This document shows, one piece after another, positions 1-7,481 of a DNA stretch of 12,775 bases. The DNA is from Candidatus Sulfotelmatobacter sp. (lineage in GTDB: Bacteria; Acidobacteriota; Terriglobia; Terriglobales; Acidobacteriaceae), in the NCBI GenBank assembly GCA_030049565.1, contig JASIKQ010000420.1, positions 1-12,775 of the forward strand, written 5' to 3'. The stretch's first letter is position 1. Each line of letters opens with the position of its first letter. The notes beneath the pieces were generated by a model. It was not told where the DNA came from. It made no database searches and saw only the letters and a program-made list of their open reading frames with translations. Made by a program: the position numbers and the translations under genes.

Positions 1-242
1 TGCAGGTCGCGCAGGTACGCGTAGCGTTGAAAATTCGTAGCAAAGTTGCGCAGGGCTTTGATGCGGCGCGCGGCCTGATCTTCGAGATTTCCAAGGTGCG
101 GCGGCAGCAGCCCATGCAGAGCGAAGTCGGTGCGCTCGGATTCCGTGAATGCGGTTCCCTTATTCAGTATGGGAAAATTCACGAGGTCAAAACCGGAGAG
201 AGACGTCTCCAAAACTCCGTCCTGGGTAATGCGATATTTCAT
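1..242 (-). CDS. NAD-dependent malic enzyme, N-terminal fragment (runs off the left edge)
   Basis: Reading the minus strand from an ATG at 242 gives 80 uninterrupted codons to the window edge. The peptide begins MKYRITQDGV and contains LNKGTAFTESER, FALHGLLPPH and QRYAYLRDL, the conserved start of the malic enzyme N-terminal domain, which precedes the catalytic NAD-binding domain. The family oxidatively decarboxylates malate to pyruvate with reduction of NAD (some members use NADP), linking the TCA cycle to pyruvate in the cytosol. The catalytic Lys and Asp and the cofactor-binding fold lie outside the window, so cofactor choice cannot be judged. A weak AAGG-like ribosome site lies about 12 bases before the ATG. 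The gene is divergent from the secreted protein starting at 479, and the 236-base gap between them should hold both promoters. It is probably unrelated to the cluster further right. Family confidence is high; the length is unknown. Confidence 0.88.
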   Translation of the reverse strand, partial: MKYRITQDGVLETSLSGFDLVNFPILNKGTAFTESERTDFALHGLLPPHLGNLEDQAARRIKALRNFATNFQRYAYLRDL

Positions 243-306
243 GGTTTATCAAGACCTTGAGCTGCGTTTCAATTGTAGAGGTGTACGCGAGCCGCGGAAG
301 GATCGC

Positions 307-340
307 GCGATGTCCATCATCAAGGCCTATGCAACATCGC
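307..340. repeat. Perfect 7-bp inverted repeat between divergent genes
   Basis: GCGATGT (307-313) is followed after 20 bases by its exact reverse complement ACATCGC (334-340). GC-rich flanks (CGC at 304-306 and GCGCG at 344-348) could lengthen the pairing with a bulge. It lies between the divergent malic enzyme and ASH/FN3 genes, so it could be an operator or a hairpin in a leader transcript. A 7-bp arm pair can also arise by chance. The rest of the 243-478 gap shows no RNA gene and no convincing sigma-70 promoter. Confidence 0.25.
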
Positions 341-478
341 AAGGCGCGAGTCCATCTATATGATTGAAAGCTTTGGGTTTAGAAACTGCTAATCTGCGGT
401 GATTGTCCTATCGGCCATGGGGGTTGCTGTACTGTTGGAATCTAGTTACCTCGCGGTGCAGCTTTCACACTGAGGGAT

Positions 479-1453
479 ATGCGAGTCCCCCAGCCCTTTA
501 CCCAGCCATTCTCCGTTCGTAGCCTTCACTTTCTCACTGACACTCTCGCGATTTTTCTGGTTGCGAGCTTGGCCATCGCGGCCCGCGCCAGTACGAATCA
601 GCTTCGGTGTTCGCCCACAAGTCTTAGGTTTGGCGGCGTGGCCATCGGCCAGACGGAAACCTTGCTCGTCACCTTGAGCAACAACGGACAGACAAGCGTT
701 ACGGTTTCGGCGATCACCACGAATAACCCAGAATTTTCCGCCTCCGGGGTGAGCTTGCCGATGGAACTGTCGCCGGGACAAAGTGCCGATCTCAATGTGA
801 ACTTTACGCCCACGTCGACGGGGTGGGCGGGAGGATCGATCGAGTTCACCAGCGATGCTTCAAACGGCACACTCACATTGGGGGTTGGAGGCGCAGGCCG
901 GAACAGCAATCCAGTCGCGTCCCTTCCCGCCACTTTATCTTTTGGCAATGTGGCCGTTGGAAGCGATTCGACATTGCCGATTGTGTTAACTAATATGCTC
1001 AAGTGGGATGCCGTAACGTTCACTAATATCATAGTCAATGGCAGCGGGTTCACCATGAGCGGTCCGCCGATGCCGCTGACTCTGGATGCAGGGCAAAGCA
1101 TCACGGTGAACGTCACCTTCGCGCCGCAATCGACCGGGTTGTTCGCCGGAAGTGTTTACGTTGTGGGCCCCGCGCTGAGCATACCCTTCAACGGGACAGG
1201 AACGGCTGTCACGCAGCCCTCAGTAAGCTTGTCATGGGATGCCAGCACCGATGTGGCAGGCTACAACGTCTACCGCAGCAACAGTTCCAATGGGACTTAT
1301 ACCAGAATCAACCCGACACTTGATGCCAATGCCGCGTATACCGATAACACGGTGGTTTCTGGGCAGACGTATTATTACGCGGCGACGTCGGTGAACTCCA
1401 GCGGGCAGGAAAGCGCCCTGTCGTCGCCGCCGGTGCAAGCTGTCATCCCATAG
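479..1453 (+). CDS. Secreted ASH/choice-of-anchor-D-like and fibronectin type III protein
   Basis: 324 residues. The start is an ATG preceded by GAGGG at a few bases' distance. A hydrophobic segment at about residues 18-36 (AIFLVASLAIAARA) followed by polar sequence looks like a signal peptide, so export is expected. Residues ~42-140 and ~147-243 are two tandem ASH-like (MSP/HYDIN-type) immunoglobulin-fold repeats: each begins with a P-x-x-L-x-F-G-x-V-x-x-G element and contains a V-x-F-x-P-x-S/T-x-G element. Residues ~247-324 form an FN3 domain with LSWDAS, GYNVYRS and YYYAATSVN. No catalytic motif is visible. A structural, adhesive or binding role at the cell surface or in the periplasm is likely, but no ligand can be inferred. 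There is no obvious membrane anchor or sorting motif at the C terminus. It ends 24 bases from a convergent second FN3 gene. Proteins of this style are common in acidobacteria. Confidence 0.85.
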   Translation: MRVPQPFTQPFSVRSLHFLTDTLAIFLVASLAIAARASTNQLRCSPTSLRFGGVAIGQTETLLVTLSNNGQTSVTVSAITTNNPEFSASGVSLPMELSPGQSADLNVNFTPTSTGWAGGSIEFTSDASNGTLTLGVGGAGRNSNPVASLPATLSFGNVAVGSDSTLPIVLTNMLKWDAVTFTNIIVNGSGFTMSGPPMPLTLDAGQSITVNVTFAPQSTGLFAGSVYVVGPALSIPFNGTGTAVTQPSVSLSWDASTDVAGYNVYRSNSSNGTYTRINPTLDANAAYTDNTVVSGQTYYYAATSVNSSGQESALSSPPVQAVIP

Positions 1454-1477
1454 CACAAGTATGAAATTGGAACTGAG

Positions 1478-1924
1478 CTATGGAGATGGGACTTTCGCCG
1501 CGATCTCAGAAGATGCGACGCTCTGCTTACCCTTGCCGTTCACAGCTTTGACTATGTAATAGTAGGTTTTGCCGGCTTCGACCGAAGCGTCCACACAGCG
1601 AGTGCCCGATAAGAGGGTCTGGCTAATCCTGTCATTCTCGCTGTAAACATGTGATTTTGAACTGCGATAAACCCGATAACCTTTAATCGCATCTCCCGGC
1701 GATTTCGATGCAGGAGCGGAGGCATTCCAAGAAAGCGTTACCGAGTGCCGACGCTGGCTTGTTTGTGCGACTTTTTCTTTGGATGAATTGGCCGGCATGC
1801 CGCTGCATGTTGGCGCGTTCGTCGGATCTTCTTTGTTTGCAGCCGGGCGAATGTCGTTGGTTTGGCCAGAGATCTCGACCGCCAGCGCCAAGTACATCAG
1901 AAACAGTACGCCAACTTTGCTCAT
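1478..1924 (-). CDS. Small secreted fibronectin type III domain protein
   Basis: 148 residues from an ATG at 1924. Residues 1-21 (MSKVGVLFLMYLALAVEISG) form a typical signal peptide with no lipobox cysteine. Residues ~22-58 are a polar, probably disordered linker. Residues ~60-148 form one FN3 domain with VTLSWNAS, GYRVYRSS, GKTYYYIVKAVN and a terminal AAKVPSP strand. Strand order and aromatic positions match the C-terminal FN3 of the convergent gene at 479-1453. The domain contains one cysteine (CVDASVEAG region), and the linker has another (CSGMPA). No enzymatic motif is present, so an exported accessory or binding protein is the most that can be said. Only 24 bases separate its stop from the neighbour's, with no strong hairpin between them. 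It is divergent from the aldehyde dehydrogenase gene. Confidence 0.75.
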   Translation of the reverse strand: MSKVGVLFLMYLALAVEISGQTNDIRPAANKEDPTNAPTCSGMPANSSKEKVAQTSQRRHSVTLSWNASAPASKSPGDAIKGYRVYRSSKSHVYSENDRISQTLLSGTRCVDASVEAGKTYYYIVKAVNGKGKQSVASSEIAAKVPSP

Positions 1925-2016
1925 GACCTAATGTTCCGCTCTCCCGGACGCAAGATCAAGTCCAGCCTCGACGCCGACAGGCGGACACTGGTTCATTCCC
2001 GCAGTTTATTTGTCGG

Positions 2017-2046
2017 AAGATATTCTGATTTCAGAGCGAATATCTT
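2017..2046. promoter_or_regulatory. Perfect 8-bp inverted repeat, candidate operator upstream of the aldehyde dehydrogenase gene
   Basis: AAGATATT (2017-2024) and AATATCTT (2039-2046) are exact reverse complements separated by 14 bases. The arm centres are 22 bases apart, about two helical turns, as expected for a dimeric regulator bound on one face of DNA. The element sits in the 227-base divergent gap between the FN3 gene (minus) and the aldehyde dehydrogenase (plus). It is AT-rich against a GC-rich background and lies about 105 bases before the dehydrogenase start. The 14-base loop is long for a terminator and no T-tract follows. No specific regulator family is implied. Confidence 0.4.
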
Positions 2047-2151
2047 GCCGTCCTTTCCATGAGAACTTAGTGACGACAGTTGCAGGGGCACTGCCGCGAT
2101 ACCATGGATGATTGCGGATCGCGAAGAATAATTCCGGTTGGAGTGCGTGAG

Positions 2152-3588
2152 ATGAGAGATTGCCGGCAGTTCTACATCAACGGGAAATGGGTCAGCCCGT
2201 CACTTGTGGATGATTTTGCAGTAATCAATCCTGCCACCGAGGAGCCTATCTCCACAATTTCGCTGGGAAAGGTGGCTGATGTCGACAAGGCCGTTGCTGC
2301 CGCCAAAAACGCATTCAGCTCTTATTCGGAGACCGCAATCGGCGAACGGCTAGCGTTGCTGCGGCGGATCATTGACACTTACAAGGCGAGGTCGGAGGAA
2401 ATGGCTCAGACGATTTCGAAAGAGATGGGGTGTCCCATTTCGTTATCGCGAGCGGCACAGGCGCCTGCTGGTCTCGCGCACTTGCTCGAAATCGTGAAAG
2501 TTCTCGAACAATATAAGTTCGAAGAGCTCATGGGTTCGACGCTCATGCGGAGAGAACCCATTGGAGTGTGTGGCCTGATTACTCCCTGGAACTGGCCGAT
2601 GAATCAGATTGTCGCCAAGGTTGCTCCTGCCCTGGCCGCTGGCTGCACGGTGGTGCTCAAGCCCAGTGAACTGGCGCCTTTGTCAGCGCACTTATTTGCG
2701 GAGATTCTCGATCAGGCTGAAATACCCGCAGGCGTATTCAACTTGGTGGATGGCGATGGCCCCACGGTGGGCGCGGCGATTGCCGCGCACCCGGATGTAG
2801 ATATGGTTTCATTTACCGGCTCAACCCGGGCGGGAATCACTGTGGCTCTGGACGCAGCGCCGACGGTGAAACGGGTGACACAGGAGTTGGGAGGGAAATC
2901 GGCCAACATTCTTCTTGACGATATCGACCTTGAAACTGCGGTAAGAGATGGAGTGCAGGTTTGTTTTCGCAATACCGGGCAATCGTGTAATGCCCCGACT
3001 CGCATGTTGGTTCCGCGATCGCACATGGCGAATGCGGTCGCGGCTGCAAAGCAGGCTGCCGATGCCACCAAAGTCGGCGATCCATTCGCCGACGGCGTTC
3101 ATCTTGGGCCGCTAGCCAATCAAGCTCAGTTCAATAAAGTTCAGCGTCTGATTCGCGTAGGGATTGAGGAAGGCGCGACGCTGGTTGCCGGAGGTCCGGG
3201 CCGTCCCGAAGGGATCGAGAAGGGCTACTTCGTGAGGCCCACGGTTTTCGCGGACGTCCGCAACGATATGACGATTGCCCGCGATGAAATCTTTGGGCCG
3301 GTCCTGTGCATGATTCCATATGACAATGAAGACGATGCGGTGCGAATTGCGAACGACACTCCATACGGCCTCTCGGGTTTCGTAACGGGCAGCGATATTG
3401 ATCGCGCCCGCCGAGTCGCCAACAGAATTCGCGCCGGCAATGTACACATCAACCATGCTCGCGTCGATTTCGCTGGCTGTTTCGGCGGTTACAAACAGTC
3501 GGGCAACGGCCGCGAATGGGGCAAGGCTGGACTGGAAGAGTTTCTCGAATTGAAAGCTATTTTCGGCTATGCCGGCCGTATCAAGTGA
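2152..3588 (+). CDS. NAD(P)-dependent aldehyde dehydrogenase
   Basis: 478 residues from the ATG at 2152, a normal length for the superfamily. This start is preferred because GGAG (2140-2143) lies 8 bases upstream and the protein then begins MRDCRQFYINGKW, the usual ALDH start; the frame is open further upstream to 2080. The full catalytic set is visible: Asn147 in the PWNWP loop, Lys170 and Glu173 in KPSE, FTGS at 221-224 for dinucleotide binding, general base Glu245 in ELGGKS, nucleophile Cys279 in TGQSCNAPTR, and EIFGPV near the C terminus. The family oxidises aldehydes to carboxylic acids through a thiohemiacetal on the cysteine, in the cytosol. The natural substrate cannot be read from sequence. 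Its neighbours, an aminotransferase and a TPP enzyme, suggest an aldehyde derived from a 2-oxo acid. It is the first gene of the plus-strand arm, 84 bases before the aminotransferase. Confidence 0.93.
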   Translation: MRDCRQFYINGKWVSPSLVDDFAVINPATEEPISTISLGKVADVDKAVAAAKNAFSSYSETAIGERLALLRRIIDTYKARSEEMAQTISKEMGCPISLSRAAQAPAGLAHLLEIVKVLEQYKFEELMGSTLMRREPIGVCGLITPWNWPMNQIVAKVAPALAAGCTVVLKPSELAPLSAHLFAEILDQAEIPAGVFNLVDGDGPTVGAAIAAHPDVDMVSFTGSTRAGITVALDAAPTVKRVTQELGGKSANILLDDIDLETAVRDGVQVCFRNTGQSCNAPTRMLVPRSHMANAVAAAKQAADATKVGDPFADGVHLGPLANQAQFNKVQRLIRVGIEEGATLVAGGPGRPEGIEKGYFVRPTVFADVRNDMTIARDEIFGPVLCMIPYDNEDDAVRIANDTPYGLSGFVTGSDIDRARRVANRIRAGNVHINHARVDFAGCFGGYKQSGNGREWGKAGLEEFLELKAIFGYAGRIK

Positions 3589-3672
3589 GTCTTGACGGTC
3601 TGGGACCGCTTCAGATATTGACTCACCAAATTGGCATGGCGTAGCGTACCGTTATCGGGTGGGTAATCACAA

Positions 3673-4536
3673 ATGACGCTGGGGAGCGAATGGTCCAGGA
3701 CCTGGACTTACTTCGAGGGAAACTGGCACGAAGGCAATGTGCCCATCATGGGTCCGCGCACTCATGCCGCATGGCTGTGCTCACTTGTGTTCGATGGCGC
3801 CCGCGCCTTTGAAGGAGTTACTCCCGATCTTGATTTGCACTGCGCTCGCGTTAATGAGTCGGCAAAGAAGTTATATCTCAAACCGGCCGTGTGTCCGGAA
3901 GAGTGGGTAAGACTGGCGCGTGAAGGAATTGCGCGATTCGGTAAAGAAGCCGCGCTCTATATTCGACCTATGTACTGGGCCGAAAGGGAAGGCCCATGGG
4001 TACAGGCGCACGATCCGGAATCGACGCGCTGGTGCCTTTGTATTTACGAAGCGCCGATGCGCCAGCCCAAGGGATTCTCCGTGACGCTGTCTCCGTTTCG
4101 CCGCCCGACGCTTGAAACTATGCCCGTCGACGCCAAGGCCGGATGCCTTTATCCCAACAACTCGCGGGCTTTGTTTGAAGCGCACGAACGCGGATTCGAT
4201 AACGCGATTGTGTGCGACATGCTGGGTAACGTCGCCGAGCTGGCCACTTCCAACATTTTTATGGCGAAAGACGGAGTGGTGTTTACTCCCATGGCGAACG
4301 GCACATTTCTGGCGGGTATTACGCGTCAACGGGTGATGGGCCTGTTACGCAGCGCAGGCGTAACCGTGGTAGAGAAAACCCTTACCTATCAGGATTTCGA
4401 GAAAGCTGATGAGATCTTTGCGACCGGCAATTATTCCAAAGTGGTGCCCGTGACTCGCATCGGTACTCGTTCGTTACCATTTGGGCCAATCTATGCGAAG
4501 GCCCGCGAACTCTACTGGGCATTCGCGCATTCATGA
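3673..4536 (+). CDS. Class IV PLP aminotransferase, branched-chain amino acid type
   Basis: 287 residues from an ATG at 3673, preceded by a weak G-rich ribosome site. The fold type IV signature is complete: Lys155 in DAKAGCLYPNNSRA is the predicted PLP Schiff-base lysine, and Glu189 in NVAELATSNIF contacts the PLP pyridine nitrogen. VFDGARAFEG, ALYIRPMYW and ATGNYSKVVPVTRI correspond to other conserved blocks of branched-chain aminotransferases. The family exchanges amino groups between amino acids (Leu, Ile, Val and relatives) and 2-oxoglutarate. D-amino-acid aminotransferase and aminodeoxychorismate lyase are related alternatives, but the GPRTHAAW start and the FATGNY block favour the branched-chain type. 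Its position beside a carrier-thioesterase and an acetolactate-synthase-like enzyme suggests it supplies or consumes a 2-oxo acid for the cluster. Housekeeping IlvE work cannot be ruled out, so no symbol is given. The 84-base upstream gap holds a 5-bp hairpin (CGGTC/GACCG, 3596-3608). Confidence 0.9.
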   Translation: MTLGSEWSRTWTYFEGNWHEGNVPIMGPRTHAAWLCSLVFDGARAFEGVTPDLDLHCARVNESAKKLYLKPAVCPEEWVRLAREGIARFGKEAALYIRPMYWAEREGPWVQAHDPESTRWCLCIYEAPMRQPKGFSVTLSPFRRPTLETMPVDAKAGCLYPNNSRALFEAHERGFDNAIVCDMLGNVAELATSNIFMAKDGVVFTPMANGTFLAGITRQRVMGLLRSAGVTVVEKTLTYQDFEKADEIFATGNYSKVVPVTRIGTRSLPFGPIYAKARELYWAFAHS

Positions 4537-4621
4537 TTATCGCGTCGCACCTGTTTGCATTGAATGATTCGATGCTACCGTGCCATTGGGCGATGAAAAA
4601 TGCGAACCAGGGCGGACTGCT

Positions 4622-5701
4622 GTGAACGGCAGCCTCGCGGCCGATACCGCCCAAGTGAATAACGAAGGCCCAGTGAATACAGTTGAGGCGCTCACTCGAA
4701 TTTGGCAGCGTGTGCTGGACCGCTCCTCGATAGACCTGCACGAGAATTTTTTCGGCCTGGGGAGCGATGATTCGCAGGCTGACGCCATATTCGCCGAGAT
4801 TGCAAAGGCATTTGGCCGTGAACTGCCCAGCGCCACCATTTATCACGCGCCAACGATTGCAGCGCTGGCGGCACTTTTACAGCAACCGGCGCTGCCACGC
4901 TTTTCGCCCTATGTTCCTTTGAAGGCCGGCAACGCGCATCCGCCAATTGTTATTGTGCACGGCGTCGGAGGTCGCGCCAGTTTCTTTGAATTAGCAAAGC
5001 ATATAGGCACCAGTAATCCTGCCTACGGGATTCAGGCCAGGGGTGTCGATGGGCTGGAGGAACCGTTCGACAGCATCGAAGAGATGGCAGCATTCTATCT
5101 TGACGAACTCAACAAAATACAATCGCAAGGGCCCTATGTGTTGATTGGCTATTCGTTCGGAGGTTTAGTGGCTCTCGAAATGGCGCAGCGTTTGAAAGCG
5201 AGCGGCAAAAAAGTTGCACTGCTTACCTTGATCGACACATATCCGGACGCGCGATATTTTCCGCTGCGCGAACGGTTATCGCTATTCGCGCGGAATACAC
5301 GAGCGAAATTGTCGGTAATAAAAAAGATGCCGGCTCCCACCGCCGTGGCGCTTGTATTTCGAGCTTTTGCGCGGCGAGCGAGCCTGGCAGGCGGGAATAA
5401 TTTTACCCATGCCGTTCCAGCGCCGCCCTTGTCACTTGCCCACACCACTGTGAAAGTAACGCAGCACGACTTCCAGACGATGAGGCGGTTCAAGCCCAGG
5501 TTTTATAAAGGTAAAGTAGGCTTCATTCGGCCGGAAGAGGGTTCTTACTTCCCCAATTCGCCAACCGAAGTGTGGAAAGGATTGGTGGCGGAGCTTGAAA
5601 TTGAAGCCTCCCCTGGGGATCACCTTGGAATGATTGCCAAGCACTTCGAGGCTCTAGGAGCGGTTCTGACGCGGCAAGTGAAGAAAGCATGTTCCGAATG
5701 A
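4622..5701 (+). CDS. Carrier protein-thioesterase didomain protein (NRPS/PKS-like T-TE) with an atypical carrier motif
   Basis: 359 residues from the GTG at 4622, chosen because AGGG (4609-4612) lies 9 bases upstream. A GTG at 4580 in the same frame lacks a visible ribosome site. Residues ~20-90 match a phosphopantetheine carrier domain: EALTRIWQRVL, then HENFFGLGSDDSQ, FAEIAKAFGRELP and APTIAALAALL. The position normally holding the modified serine (second residue of the DS in LGGDSL) is Asp50, with Ser51 next to it. Residues ~105-355 are a type I alpha/beta-hydrolase thioesterase: IVIVHGVGG oxyanion region, nucleophile Ser178 in GYSFGG, Asp205 in LIDTYPD and His334 in GDHLGM. Such proteins release acyl chains from carriers by hydrolysis, cyclisation or condensation. 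There is no adenylation, condensation or ketosynthase domain in the chain; an AMP ligase is encoded convergently at 7489-9063. It lies 85 bases after the aminotransferase. Confidence 0.87.
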   Translation: MNGSLAADTAQVNNEGPVNTVEALTRIWQRVLDRSSIDLHENFFGLGSDDSQADAIFAEIAKAFGRELPSATIYHAPTIAALAALLQQPALPRFSPYVPLKAGNAHPPIVIVHGVGGRASFFELAKHIGTSNPAYGIQARGVDGLEEPFDSIEEMAAFYLDELNKIQSQGPYVLIGYSFGGLVALEMAQRLKASGKKVALLTLIDTYPDARYFPLRERLSLFARNTRAKLSVIKKMPAPTAVALVFRAFARRASLAGGNNFTHAVPAPPLSLAHTTVKVTQHDFQTMRRFKPRFYKGKVGFIRPEEGSYFPNSPTEVWKGLVAELEIEASPGDHLGMIAKHFEALGAVLTRQVKKACSE

Positions 5702-5812
5702 AGTGAGCCTTCTTTGACTCTTCGTGCCTGTATCTCATCTGAGCTAGCAAAGTGATTTCGATTTACAGACGGCTCGGGCATTTGCAGGAAGAGTCTGTGG
5801 TGAATCGTCAGC

Positions 5813-5842
5813 TTGTTGCGGCAATCGCTGACCCCGTACAAT
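5813..5842 (+). promoter_or_regulatory. Possible sigma-70-like promoter before the TPP enzyme gene
   Basis: TTGTTG (5813-5818), an 18-base spacer and TACAAT (5837-5842) resemble -35 and -10 boxes; the -10 matches the consensus at five of six positions and the -35 at only three. Transcription would begin near 5849, giving a leader of about 45 bases to the ATG at 5894. The element lies in the 192-base gap between the thioesterase and TPP genes, the widest gap within the plus-strand arm. This is a weak, motif-only call. Confidence 0.22.
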
Positions 5843-5893
5843 TAGCATCTTCCGGTTGGGCGTATCTGCCCTGCTGTGATGATCATTTGCGCG

Positions 5894-7447
5894 ATGAATG
5901 GGGCAGAAAGTCTAATCCGCACGCTAATCGCCGGGAGGGTTGAAGTCTGCTTCACCAATCCCGGCACCTCGGAAATTCATCTCGTCGCCGCGCTTGACCG
6001 TCTGCCGGAAATTCGTTGTGTGCTGGGTTTGTTTGAAGGCGTAGTCACGGCGTCTGCGGATGGCTACGCCCGCATGGCGGAAAAGCCGGCCTGCACACTG
6101 CTTCACCTTGGGCCCGGCGTCGGCAACGGATTAGCCAATCTGCACAATGCCAGCCGAGCGCACACGCCCATGGTTAACATAATCGGCCAACATGCAACCT
6201 ATCACCTGCGCCACGACACGCCTTTAATATCCGATATCGAGGGCATTGCTCGCCCCTATTCCAAATGGCTGCGCACATCGCGATCTGCGGCTGAGCTTGG
6301 CCACGATGCCGCCGAAGCCATTACCGCTGCACGCACGGCACCGGGCGAAATTGCGACGCTGATCGTTCCCGCTGATGTTGCATGGAGCGAGGGAGGGATT
6401 GTCGCATTAGTGCCTGGCCGAACTGCGCCTCCCGCTCCTGATATGCATGCTGTTGAGCGCGCCGCACGAATGCTCAAATCCGGTTTGCGAACTGCAATCC
6501 TGCTTTCCGGAAATGCGCTCTATGGAAAAGCGCTCCAGACCGCCGGCCAGATCGCGGTCGCTACCGGCGCGAAGCTGTTCGCACCGTATCCAATCTCAAG
6601 GCTCGAGCGTGGTGCCGGCATTGCGCCGGTGGAGCGCGTGCAGTACATCCTGGAAGTGGCCGTGGAGCAACTTAAGGAATACCGTCAGATGATCCTGGTA
6701 GGCGCGCAGCCGCCGGTTGCGTATTTCGCGGCCCCGGGGAAGAACGCAGTGCTCACTCCAGAGGGATGTGATATGCACACTCTGGCCACACCCGGAGAAG
6801 ATTACCTGGCAGGGATCGAGGCGCTCGCCGATGCTTTGTCGGTAAGAGCCGGCCGGGACGTGGCGGAAAAATCTGAGCGGCCGTCGTTGCCCCACGGTGC
6901 AATCACGTTACAAGGATTGGCGGCGTGTGTAGGCGCACTTCTGCCCGAGAATGCCATTGTGGTGGATGAATCCATGACCTCAGGACGAGGTATGATGGCG
7001 GCGACGCGGAGCGCTCCGCCGCACGACTGGCTGGGAAATACCGGCGGTTCGATTGGGATCGCGTTGCCGCTGGCCGTAGGTGCCGCAATTGCGTGCGCGC
7101 GCAGCGGTCACCGGAAAGTTCTGTGCCTGACCGCCGACGGCAGCGCCATGTATACGAATCAGGCGCTTTGGACCATGGCGCGAGAGGGGCTTGAGATTAC
7201 GACGGTGGTCTTCGCCAATCGCGATTATGCGGTCTTAAAACGTGAATTCTCTTATTTGGGCGTGGGAGAACCAGGGCCTCGAGCGCTGGACCTGTTTGAG
7301 ATCGGGCGGCCCGATCTCGATTGGGTGCACCTGGCAAAGGGCATGGGAGTGCCAGCGACACGCGTGAGTTCGTTGGAGGATTTTGCCAGAGAATTGTGGA
7401 AGGGATTTGAAAGCGAGGGGCCGAGGCTGATTGAAGTGCCGCTGTGA
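5894..7447 (+). CDS. Acetolactate synthase-like / benzoylformate decarboxylase-like TPP-dependent enzyme
   Basis: 517 residues from the ATG at 5894, chosen because the protein then begins MNGAESLIRTL like its relatives. GTG 5876 and ATG 5879 are in frame but have no better ribosome site. N-terminal Pyr domain (~1-165): FTNPGTSE, Glu48 in LFEGVVTASADGYAR (the glutamate that activates the TPP aminopyrimidine) and HLGPGVGNGLANLHNA. Middle domain ~180-330. C-terminal PP domain (~345-517) has GGSIGIALPLAVGAA and LTADGSAMYTNQALWT; the metal-binding GDG motif reads A414-D415-G416. At ~517 residues it is shorter than classical IlvB (usually above 550), and no regulatory subunit gene (IlvN/IlvH) is nearby. 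The family either condenses pyruvate-derived carbanions with 2-oxo acids or decarboxylates 2-oxo acids to aldehydes. The adjacent aminotransferase and aldehyde dehydrogenase make 2-oxo acid decarboxylation or carboligation plausible. It ends 41 bases from the convergent ligase gene. Confidence 0.88.
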   Translation: MNGAESLIRTLIAGRVEVCFTNPGTSEIHLVAALDRLPEIRCVLGLFEGVVTASADGYARMAEKPACTLLHLGPGVGNGLANLHNASRAHTPMVNIIGQHATYHLRHDTPLISDIEGIARPYSKWLRTSRSAAELGHDAAEAITAARTAPGEIATLIVPADVAWSEGGIVALVPGRTAPPAPDMHAVERAARMLKSGLRTAILLSGNALYGKALQTAGQIAVATGAKLFAPYPISRLERGAGIAPVERVQYILEVAVEQLKEYRQMILVGAQPPVAYFAAPGKNAVLTPEGCDMHTLATPGEDYLAGIEALADALSVRAGRDVAEKSERPSLPHGAITLQGLAACVGALLPENAIVVDESMTSGRGMMAATRSAPPHDWLGNTGGSIGIALPLAVGAAIACARSGHRKVLCLTADGSAMYTNQALWTMAREGLEITTVVFANRDYAVLKREFSYLGVGEPGPRALDLFEIGRPDLDWVHLAKGMGVPATRVSSLEDFARELWKGFESEGPRLIEVPL

Positions 7448-7463
7448 CTGTGAGACTGTTCCG

Positions 7464-7481
7464 TCGGACAAGAGTGTCCGA
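7464..7481. terminator. Hairpin between convergent genes, candidate bidirectional terminator
   Basis: TCGGACA (7464-7470), the loop AGAG and TGTCCGA (7475-7481) form a perfect 7-bp stem inside the 41-base gap between the stop codons of the TPP enzyme (plus) and the AMP ligase (minus). Its position suits transcription termination for both arms. There is no T-tract on either side, so an intrinsic terminator is not certain. A second 5-bp hairpin (TCAGC/GCTGA, 7489-7501) overlaps the ligase stop codon. Confidence 0.45.

Noticed and set aside
27..363. Two short plus-strand open frames near the left edge
   Set aside because: The first lies mostly antisense to the malic enzyme fragment, which has clear family motifs; the second has no recognisable content or ribosome site.
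2080..2151. Upstream start for the aldehyde dehydrogenase
   Set aside because: The extra 24 residues have no ALDH similarity, while ATG 2152 has GGAG at 8 bases and gives the typical start of the family.
3592..3623. TTGACG and TTGACT as -35 boxes before the aminotransferase
   Set aside because: No matching -10 sequence lies at proper spacing (best three of six positions), so a promoter is not supported.
5752..5943. 63-residue open frame between the thioesterase and TPP genes
   Set aside because: It has no recognisable domain or good ribosome site and overlaps the start of the TPP enzyme gene.
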